A stretch of 64,000 bases of DNA from JANTGF01 sp963750735 (GTDB taxonomy: Bacteria > Bacteroidota > Bacteroidia > Bacteroidales > VadinHA17), in NCBI GenBank assembly GCA_963750735.1, contig CAVVRY010000019.1:310001-374000 (forward strand), given 5' to 3'. The notes under the pieces are model-generated. The model saw only the letters and a program-made list of their open reading frames with translations. It was not told the origin of the DNA and did not search any database. Positions 52,760-61,688 of the stretch are shown here, piece after piece. Numbering within the stretch: position 1 is the stretch's first letter; the number at the start of each line of letters is the position of its first letter. A program made the position numbers and the translations under genes.

Positions 52760-53794
52760 CTAAATCAGTTCTACTAAGCTTTTGTATAATAAAGGAATAG
52801 TTTGTTTTTGATTTCCACCAATATAGTATCCTTTCCCTCCATAGGCATCAGGAACCCTGGTAACAATGCTTTTCTGATCGCGATAATAATATCCTACTTC
52901 TTTTTCGTTTGTGATGTGATCAGAATTATATGGACGGAGGTCAAAATTTGCTGTAACAATACTCTTCGGAGTATGTCCAATATTTCCCGCCATTGATGCT
53001 GCTTTCAGGAATACTTCTGGTCCGGTAACTGCACTCCCCACATTTAGTAAAACACCTCCACTGGTAAACCTGGAAATTTCGTTTGCATAAATCAAGAAAT
53101 CTCTTCCTGAACATCCTCCCTTAGCGCGTCCATCAAAATAAGGATGTTGATCGATTACATCGGTTCCGATTCCTGCATGTACAGTAAATGGAACATTCTT
53201 TTCATAACATTTCGCCTGCAGGCATAGCTCGGGATATTTGAATTTTATGGTCCCAATTTCCAGTTTCAGAATTTTCTCTACCTCCTCCCTAAAAGAATTG
53301 TCCAGAATTAGTTTTCCAATAGATTCTCCATAGCCAAGTTTATTTTTATTTCCGTGGATAAGAGCAGCGTTTAAATAATTAAATTCAAATGCCATTCCAA
53401 ATTCTCCCTTTTCAAGTGCCTGAGGTACGTATTCACTCGTCTCACCAATCAGTCCTAACTCAAAATCATGGATAGAAGTAGCAGCATTACCCGATATCAT
53501 TGTAACAAGATTTCTGTCTACCAAATCACCAATTAATTTGCTGAGGCCATTTTTTACCAGATGTGCACCACTAAACAGAACCACAGGCAAGTTTTTTTTC
53601 CTTGCAGAAATTATTTCTCGTGCAAGAATTTCTACAGCATCTTTAGTTTCTGAAGGGACATCAATCTCTGCTATATCAATATTTCCTATTTCAATAAGGT
53701 CATTAAGTTTTACCTTGTTGTTTCTTTCTGAAAGGGGATATGTGTTAATTTTCTGAGTATCAAAGATCTCATATTTTCCTTTATAGTCCATCAA
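52760..53794 (-). CDS. Deoxyhypusine-synthase-like protein
   Basis: 344 aa, not firmly identified. Segments reminiscent of deoxyhypusine synthase are VVLFSGAHLVKNGLSKLIGD, ATSIHDFELGLIGETSE, PFTVHAGIGTDVIDQHPYFD, GGVLLNVGSAVTGPEVFLKA and ITNEKEVGYYYRDQKSIVTR. Deoxyhypusine synthase is an NAD enzyme of eukaryotes and archaea; bacterial relatives have other or unknown roles. The gene lies in a carbohydrate locus between susD and the PfkB-HAD kinase, which points to small-molecule rather than protein modification. An NAD-dependent step on a sugar or polyol is possible. Confidence 0.55.
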   Translation of the reverse strand: MMDYKGKYEIFDTQKINTYPLSERNNKVKLNDLIEIGNIDIAEIDVPSETKDAVEILAREIISARKKNLPVVLFSGAHLVKNGLSKLIGDLVDRNLVTMISGNAATSIHDFELGLIGETSEYVPQALEKGEFGMAFEFNYLNAALIHGNKNKLGYGESIGKLILDNSFREEVEKILKLEIGTIKFKYPELCLQAKCYEKNVPFTVHAGIGTDVIDQHPYFDGRAKGGCSGRDFLIYANEISRFTSGGVLLNVGSAVTGPEVFLKAASMAGNIGHTPKSIVTANFDLRPYNSDHITNEKEVGYYYRDQKSIVTRVPDAYGGKGYYIGGNQKQTIPLLYKSLVELI

Positions 53795-53868
53795 GTAATG
53801 ATTTATTAACCTGAATTTACAAGTTTATTAAATACTGCCAAGTTCACTTTAAAACTAGTCATAAAAAT

Positions 53869-53899
53869 AAATAAGCCATAATAAAATTATGGCTTATTT
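53869..53899. terminator. Perfect 14-bp hairpin after susD
   Basis: AAATAAGCCATAAT (53869-53882) pairs without mismatch with ATTATGGCTTATTT (53886-53899), loop AAA. Read on the minus strand, a T-rich stretch follows the stem, so it can end or attenuate the SusC-SusD transcript before the 52760 gene. Confidence 0.7.
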
Positions 53900-53922
53900 A
53901 CTACTATGAAAAAAAACACTTA

Positions 53923-55622
53923 CTAGTAAGGATTACCAGTTCCTTGTAATAGCCACAATTTTGACCATGCGCTATCTTTTCCATCATTTGCTGTAAATGC
54001 TGTTTCTTCGAGATTTTCTACAGCATTTTGATAGTTAATATTATTTCTGTTTTTCTCATTATTTCCATACATTGCACGTAAAGGCATAGCATCACGTGTT
54101 GCAATTGGACCAAATGTTAGAATTGGCAAGCCGGTTCTTCTCCAGTCACACCATGATTCATGAGCAACTGTCCAGTTTGCAATCCATTTCTGTTCCATGA
54201 TTTGTTCCAATGAACCATCATAAGCAACACCTGGTTCTGCAAGATATGCAGAAGCATCGTCACCAACTCCCCAGGTATTGAATGAGGCATTAACCCCATT
54301 TTCATACCATGCTTGCTGTGTTCCACCTACTGACCAGCCTTTTTGGGCTGCTTCAGCAAGAATAAAACATACTTCAGAATAGGAAATTAGCCTCGCTAAT
54401 AACATATCGCCCTTTGACTCTTTATACATATCAGCCAATTGAGAATTATGTACATTTGGACCACCCTGTATTACATTAGGATTCAGATTCCAACCGGATC
54501 CATCACCAGTGGAGGAGGCGATGGGTAAGCCCATATAAACATTTGTATCCACCAAAACATTTCCAGCTGAAATTTCTGCAGGCCAGGTATCCTTATCATA
54601 TGCCACCCAATTTCTTACCGCCATTGAGTCAGGATGTATATACCTTATTCCATCCACAATTATGTCAGCATTAGGAGATTGTGCCATAGAAATTTCAATT
54701 GGGATAACAGGCTTATTAAACCAAACACCAATTCTTGGGTCATTTAGCTCCAACAATACATCTCTGAAACCGGCACAAAGTTGTACCCTGTTAAAATTAC
54801 TCTCTGAAGCATCAAAAGCTACTGCATTTGGCCAGGCGTCACCGCTATATGTTCCTTGATATTCCATAGTAGCATCATCATCCTCCGAAGTGAAGATTGG
54901 ATAGGTTCCTGAATTAGAAATTATTTCTTCAATTCCGCTTTTTGCATAATCAGGAAGCTTGGAGGAAACTCGCATGTAGTATCTCAACATTAATGAGTTG
55001 GCCATCTTTCTCCACATAGTTGGATCTCCATTATAAATAAGATCTACAGCTGGATCAATCCCTTTATATTCACCTGCTGATTTTGACAAGAGGGTATTGG
55101 CAGTTTTTAGTTGCTCTATAATTCCTCTGTAGATTGTCTCCTGGGGGTCAAATACTGGGAACAAATATTCCTGGGAACCTTCATCTCCATTCAGAGCTGC
55201 AGTATAAGGAGCATCTCCCCAGGCGTCAGCAATAATAGCAAAATTAAAAGCACTTAATACAATAGCGAGGCCTTCCTGAAACTCCATTCCTTCAGTTTGT
55301 GATCTCTCTGCAAGATGTTTTAAATTTCTCAGAGTACCATAGTAACCATCCCAACCTGATTCACTATTCCATTCAAATTTGTTCAAATCACTACCCCAGC
55401 CACTTTTCTGAACATATTGCATTACACCAGCAGTACCACCATCATAATTTTCTTTAAGATATGGTAAAGCAGTAGCTGTAATAACAGTTGGAACCATAAG
55501 GTTAGGCTGTACAGTTTCCGGGTCAACCCCTAATGGGTTAACATTTAGCTCGGTAAGTTGCTTTCACAGGATACAGCCGATACCAGAACTAAAACCAGAA
55601 TTAATCTATATAATATTTTCAT
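53923..55622 (-). pseudogene. SusD/RagB-family lipoprotein, one-base frameshift near the N terminus
   Basis: Glycan-binding outer-membrane lipoprotein partner of SusC. The start at 55622 gives MKILYRLILVLVLVSAVSCE, a clear lipoprotein signal, but the frame stops six codons later. In the other frame the expected mature protein continues as QLTELNVNPLGVDPETVQPN then MVPTVITATALPYLKENYDG, and the rest (~524 codons from 55497) is intact with typical SusD parts (MWRKMANSLMLRYYMR, LISYSEVCFILAEAAQKGW, WCDWRRTGLPIL). One base appears to be missing at about 55561-55566. It may be a true mutation or a sequencing error. Confidence 0.88.
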
Positions 55623-55656
55623 TAATTTCATGATTATTTGGTTTATAATTTTAACA

Positions 55657-58600
55657 TTAGAAACTTATATTTAACTTAATACCAATTGGTATGGTCCATG
55701 GGGCAACATTAAATCTTTCAATACCCTGCTTAAACTGAATACCGCTGGTTTGTGTACCACCCTCTGGCTGAAATGCCATTTCAGGATCGATGCCAATTCC
55801 TGCCTTGGTCCATAGAATAATATTCTTGCTATAGAGGGATACTGAAAAATTCTGAATTCCCTTAATTGCAGGAAGCTGATAAGTCACCGCTATCTCTCTA
55901 AGTTTGATAAAGTCGGCATCAAAAGTGGCACAACGAGTGTAGCTCCATCCATAGTAGTCCTGATACCTGATCAATGGAGTATTTGCATCACCAAGATTCT
56001 CACGGGTCATTATGAAATTATCGTTTTCATCATAATAACCTTCCACACCTGGCATAAATACACCGTCGTTAAGTGTAATTCCATCTTCAGTAAACTCCAT
56101 ACCACCATATTCTGCACTGGGGCCACCTACCAATACGAAGAATTCTCCGTCAGGTGATAGATACTGGTCTGAATTTTCTTTTAGATAAGCAGGTACATCA
56201 CTGATGTTGCTTAAATCATGAACCTTATCCAACCATCTTTTAGTATGTAGATCAGATTCGCCATAACGCAATGTTTGTGAAACAAATTGTCCACCAATCC
56301 TCCAGTCTAAACTGGCACTTAGGGTGAATCGCTTGTATGACACTGCTGTTTGTAACCCAAGGATAACTTTGGGGTTGAAATTACCAATTACAGGAGCAAC
56401 CCTTTTTCCATCCACCTGTAATGTATTGTCACTATCTTCCCATCCTTCATCATCAATAATGGGCCATCCATAGTATGGAGAATTTGGATCTTCAACACGA
56501 ACCAGCGCACGGTCGATCATTTGTCCGATTTCATCGCCTACCCAAGAATAAGCACCACCCTTGGCATCGCCCCAGAGCTGGATATAATCAAAACCCTCTG
56601 AGAGTTCTTTAACGATGGTTTTATTTTTAGAAACAACAAGGTTTACGTCCCAGTTCCAATCACTTGTTCTAACTGGTGCACCTCCAACGGAAAATTCAAT
56701 ACCTGTACTTTCTAATAAACCGGCATTAATTTGTTTTGAAGAAAATCCGGAGGAAGGTGGAAGTCCAATATTTAAGATCTGGTTTTCATTTTGTGCCTGG
56801 TAATAGGTGAAATCGGCCCTTAATCTATTATTAAAGAAAGCAAGGTCGGTTCCGATTTCCCAGGATGTTTGCATTTCAGGTTTCAGATCTGGAAGTAATA
56901 GGGTACCTGATGTTGAAAGACGCATTAGGTTCCCCCAGTCAGCTTGTTTGGACATGGTAGCCAATAAACTATAAGGATCGGTATCGTTACCTACTTTTGC
57001 CCAGCCTCCCCTGATTTTAAACAAAGAAACACTTGAACCCATATCGAATACATTATTAAGCAAAACACTTAATGATGCGGAAGGATAGAAATAAGAACGA
57101 TTTTCGGCAGGTAAAGTACTTGACCAATCGTTTCTTCCAGTAAGATCAAGATATACCATATTTCTGTATCCAAGGGATACTAAACCGTATAAACTATAAA
57201 CTGCTTTCTCACTGTACCCTGATGCATAGGTTAGGTTATCAGGGGCAACATTGCTTATAGTATAGACATTTGGAATTATTAAACCTGTTCCTCTGTTTTT
57301 CGCCTGTGTAAGAAGTCTTGCATTGTAGTTGTACCTGTAATTACCACCAAAGGATGCAGTTAGGTTAAAATTCTCAAAAGCCTTATCGTATGATAATAAG
57401 AAATCAGCATTTGTTTCTCTTCTGGAAAGTTCAGTTATACCATAGAAACCATTTGGTTCACCAGAATAACTTGGAGCAATTTTTGTTTCGCGGGTTTCAT
57501 TGTACTGATCATGATTATACCTGGCCATAATTGAAAGACCCTGAATGATTTCCCAGTCAATCCTTGCATTTCCATATACCCTTTTTCTGGTGAACGGATT
57601 GTTTACCTCGTTAGCGAGGAAGTAAGGATTATTTGTCATGTCATCTGCATCATAAGTACCGTCAGGATTAACAACTAGATTGTAAGGTGCTCGTTGCTGA
57701 ATTCCCTCTTGTCCTGGCACCCAGTAATCTTTCATTGAAAGAATATCCAGATGTGAGTTGGTTTCATATAATGCCTGCATGGGGTTTGCGCCACGGTTTC
57801 CGACAGGGCGGTTATCAGCACCTGAATTAGAGATGTTAATGCTTGTCGAAACTGAAAGGTTTTTTAACAAATTAACCGTAGAATTTAAGCTTAAAGAGTT
57901 TCTGTGTAAGTCGCTATTTGGAATTACACCCTTATTTTGCATATTATTATAGGATAACCTGTAGTTAAGCTTTTCAGTTGAACTGGTTAAGGATACCCCA
58001 TTTGTGGTAGTGTAGCCGGTTTGAAAGAAGTTCTTAGCATTATCCGGATGAGATGTTAGCTCAGTTGCCACGAGGTCACCGTTTGCATCGAAAAATGGCC
58101 ACTGATAAGCCATCATACCTTTATCCAGTTCAGGACCTACCCAGTATGAATCGCCTGCAGGAACTGAATAGTATGGGAGACCATTGTTTGGACGGTTGTC
58201 TTGTGTATATGGCCTTCTACCATTGGCAAATAAATTATGTTTCTCAACATATTTATATGGGTTTTCTATCACAGTGTTTGAGGTAATTGTAACTCCTATA
58301 CCTTCACTTTTCCTTCCGGATTTTGTTGTAATAAGCACAACACCATTACCAGCTCTAGAACCGTAGAGTGCTGCAGCACTTGGTCCTTTAAGAACAGAAA
58401 TACTTTCGATATCCTCAGGGTTAATGTCAGAGATGGCATTTCCGTAGTCAACTTTTGTGTCCCTCGCCATTTCTGTAACGTTGTTGAGGGTGTTAGACAT
58501 TGGTATTCCATCAACAACAAATAGTGGCTGGTTATCACTTGTAAGGGATGTGGCTCCACGTATTACCATACTTACTGAGGAACCTTCACCACCGGTTGAA

Positions 58601-59060
58601 TTAATGGCCACACCTGAAACTCGTCCTGCCAATGAATTCATTACGTTGGTTTGAGCTACTTCTGTAAGTTCTCGCCATCAACTTTCCCCACATTATATCC
58701 AAGAGATTTAGTCTCCCTTGAAATACCAAGTGCAGTAACAACCACTTCATCCATACCAACAGATGATGATGTCATAACAACACTTATAACAGACTGATTG
58801 CCAACTGTAATTTCCTGAGCCTCCATCCCAACGAAGGAGAACCTCAATACAGTTTCATTGCCGGGTACATTAATGGTGAAATTACCAACAGCGTCGGTAA
58901 TACTACCCTGTGATGTACCTACTATTACCACACTAACTCCTGGTAATAGCTCTCCGATGTCGTCTTTAACGGTACCGGTAACTGTCCTTTGTGCATATGC
59001 ACTCAAAGAGAACAATGCAAACAAAAGAAGCATAGGAAGGATCTTTTTTTTCATAAACAT
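55657..59060 (-). pseudogene. SusC-family TonB-dependent receptor, one-base frameshift
   Basis: Outer-membrane importer for oligosaccharides. From 59060 (MFMKKKILPMLLLFALFSLS, a signal peptide; 59054 is an alternative start) come a carboxypeptidase-D-like domain (TVTGTVKDDIGELLPGVSVV), then SVGMDEVVVTALGISRETKS and LGYNVGKVDGENLQK-stop at 58656. The next frame resumes exactly there as LTEVAQTNVMNSLAGRVSGV and runs 994 codons from the ATG at 58641 through the plug (LKGPSAAALYGSRAGNGVVL) and barrel to GIKLNISF. One base seems missing near 58665-58672. Apart from the shift the protein is full length. susD follows 34 nt later. Confidence 0.9.
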
Positions 59061-59377
59061 AGGTTTTGGTTAAAAATTCGGGTTTTCGAACTATTAAATT
59101 ACGAAATGTTAATCGTAAAAACAATTTTTAGCTATACAAATAAATGTAAAATTTAGATTTAATACTTCATTTTTATTAATAGATATATATGGTATTTTAA
59201 CCCTGCAGTATATGGAAAGTTAACCTTTCGAGAGAAAAAGTTAATAAATATTAAGTTTACGTTAATATTTAATAAAAATTAATTATTTACATAAGTAGAT
59301 GTTATTTACTTATTTAGTGTATTGAAAAGAGTTAAGTTTCTAAATAGGCAAAACTTTTTTGCGGGAGAATCCTTACA
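59061..59377. other. 317-nt AT-rich gap upstream of susC
   Basis: Very AT-rich. It must hold the susC promoter and leader, and on the left the end of the Gfo/Idh/MocA transcript. I see no reading frame, RNA gene or clear -33/-7 pair. A susC leader this long is common in polysaccharide loci. Confidence 0.4.
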
Positions 59378-60382
59378 CTATAATTTGACAACTCTTCCTT
59401 CTATTGAGGAAAGGTAGGCAGCATCAACAATATTTAAAACGGCTTGTCCTTCATTGAAACCCGGTGATGGAGTTTTTCTGTTTTTTATACATTCAATAAA
59501 GTGCTCCATCTGTTTTGTATAAATCGATTGGTCGCAATGCTCTGTCTTCTCAGGCATTGGAGCATTGAAGGTTCCAGGAAAATCTTCTATTTTGAATTTT
59601 AAAGAAGTTGGGAGTACTGTTCCATAACCTTCGGTTCCATAGATCTGTGTACCTGCTTCAGGCATATCCATATGGGGATGCATCCATCCACTCTCAATAA
59701 TTGAGGTTGTGCCATTATCCCAGGTTATCATTATAATTCCTGAATCGTCGACATCATAATCGCCAAAATATGTTCCGATTTTGGCATATACTTCAACTGG
59801 TTTTGGATCCCCTAAAATATAGCGAATTGTATCAATGGCATGCACGCCCATATCCGCAAGGGCACCTCCACCAGCCAACTCTTTCTTTGTAAACCAGCCA
59901 GATGGACCCCAGTTCTCGTGGATACCGTATCCTTTTGTTTTAATGATCTTACCCAGTTTTCCAGAATCAACCACCTTTTTTATAAAGTTAACTTCAGCAT
60001 CGAACCGCCACATATGACCAACCATTAACAGTTGGTTTGTACTATTTATTGCTCTTTCGAGTTCTTTTCCTTCCGCTGAATTCATTGCCATTGGTTTCTC
60101 AAGAAAGACATCCTTTCCATTCTTCATGAATTCTAGAGCATACGGTGCGTGAAATTTATTTGGGATACCAATAACAACAGCATCCAGATCTTCCCTCTGA
60201 ACTATGCTCATTGGATCGGTAACCACCTCTTTAATATTATACCTGGCAGCAAACTTTTCGGCTGCTTCCAACTGGGTGTCGACAGAAAATGCAATTTCAA
60301 CTTCAGGTATAGACTGCAATCCACGTGCATGGTAATCAGCAATGTAACCGGTACCAATAATTGCTATTTTAATTTTACTCAT
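59378..60382 (-). CDS. Gfo/Idh/MocA-family sugar dehydrogenase
   Basis: 334-aa NAD(P)-dependent oxidoreductase. The N-terminal Rossmann fold has IAIIGTGYIADYHARGLQSI, then GIPNKFHAPYALEFM and the catalytic DVFLEKPMAMNSAEG. The second domain carries GYGIHENWGPSGWFTKKELA, GGGALADMGVHAIDTIRYIL with the usual Asp/His pair, and ESGWMHPHMDMPEAG. It lies 22 nt after the corrected end of the DegT gene. With DegT it makes a dehydrogenase-aminotransferase pair as used to form amino sugars (for example the NtdC/NtdA pair for kanosamine in Bacillus), but the same family also serves catabolism. Confidence 0.87.
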   Translation of the reverse strand: MSKIKIAIIGTGYIADYHARGLQSIPEVEIAFSVDTQLEAAEKFAARYNIKEVVTDPMSIVQREDLDAVVIGIPNKFHAPYALEFMKNGKDVFLEKPMAMNSAEGKELERAINSTNQLLMVGHMWRFDAEVNFIKKVVDSGKLGKIIKTKGYGIHENWGPSGWFTKKELAGGGALADMGVHAIDTIRYILGDPKPVEVYAKIGTYFGDYDVDDSGIIMITWDNGTTSIIESGWMHPHMDMPEAGTQIYGTEGYGTVLPTSLKFKIEDFPGTFNAPMPEKTEHCDQSIYTKQMEHFIECIKNRKTPSPGFNEGQAVLNIVDAAYLSSIEGRVVKL

Positions 60383-60404
60383 GATGTTTTATTCGACGTT
60401 TTTT

Positions 60405-61686
60405 TTAAAGAAGTTCATCAACATTATTATATATTTTCTCAATAGCCATGGCTATTTCATCCATGTCTGCTGTGCTTCCCATTAATACTTTATGGTGGAT
60501 ACAAACAGATTCGTCAGAATATATTCTTTCACATACTGGGTAGATTAAATCTTGAAGGGTTGATTTCATTCCAATATTGGTCATTTAATTTATAACGTGC
60601 CGGTTTCAATAAAGGAACATACAGAGAGCAATTATTTAATGGCTCATAACTACTATCTACACCAATACCAATTTCGCTATCGAGGGCTTTTCTGAATTTT
60701 TCAATTGGTAGCCCCTTGAATTCATCTTTAATATATCTGAAGGCAAAATTGAAATAAGCTTCTTTGGTCTCCCTTTTATCCCGTCTCATTGGTTTAACTC
60801 CAGGCATGGCTGCCAACAAAGAATTTAAATACATGCCGTTCTTATCGCGGTTTTCATTCTGCTCGGGCAATCTTTTTAATCCTTCCACGAGGATGGCTGC
60901 TTGAAACTCAGTAATTCTATAGTTACCCGATTGAATGAAGTTGCCATCGTCACTATATACTCCGGCACCTTTATCGGTATCGCTGTATTCATTTCCTTCC
61001 GGTCTTCTTCCACAATTCCTTAAAGCATCTAATTTTTCTGCCAGAATCGGGTTGTTTGTAGTCATAACTCCACCTTCTCCGGCCGTTAAATGCTTTGATA
61101 ACTGGAAACTGAAGCTTCCGATATCCCCAATAGACCCAGCTTTCTTGCCATTCCATTCGCCTCCATGTTTGTGGGCACAATCCTCAAGAACAAATAAGTT
61201 GTGCTTTTTAGCAATTTCTAAAATTGCATCCATATCAGCGAAACCACCATAAAGATGCACTGGAACTATTGCTTTCGTTCTTGGAGTTATGGCCTTTTCA
61301 ATTTCTTTTGGGTCAATGCACCAGGTATCTTCGCAAACATCAACAAGAATAGGGGTTGCATTGACATCAATAATTGTTGCTGCTGTTGCCTGCCAGGTTA
61401 GACCCGGAAGGATTACCTCATCACCATATCCAATTCCCAATGCTTCCAATGCAAGCTGAAGTGTGATGGTTCCATTGGCTGCTGAAATAGCATATTTTAC
61501 GCCTGTATATTCGGCAAACATTTTATTAAACTCAACCTCTTTGGGTCCGTTATAGGACCAAACGCCTGAATTTAAAACCTCTAAAAGTGCAGATTCTTCT
61601 TTCTTATCCCAAACAGGCCATGCCGGCCAGGGATTTAATTTTGCATTTCTGACAGGTGTTCCACCATTAATTGCTAATTGTGTCAT
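60405..61686 (-). pseudogene. DegT/AHBA-synthase-type aminotransferase, frameshift near the C terminus
   Basis: PLP enzyme of the DegT/DnrJ/EryC1 family, closest in pattern to 3-amino-5-hydroxybenzoate-synthase-like members: MTQLAINGGTPVRNAKLNPW, AISAANGTITLQLALEALGI, DEVILPGLTWQATAATIIDV, VLEDCAHKHGGEWNGKKAGS, and FSFQLSKHLTAGEGGVMTTN with the PLP-binding Lys. The frame stops at 60529 (RFNLPSM). With one base removed near 60534-60541 it continues as RFNLPVCERIYSDESVCIHH, then KVLMGSTADMDEIAMAIEKI to a TAA at 60405, as the family requires. Its start is 2 nt after the GH2 stop. Confidence 0.85.
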
Positions 61687-61688
61687 TT

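Noticed and set aside
55551..58672. Programmed ribosomal frameshifting in susC and susD
   Set aside because: No slippery heptamer or downstream stimulator is seen, and SusC/SusD proteins are normally made from one frame. Mutation or sequence error is simpler.
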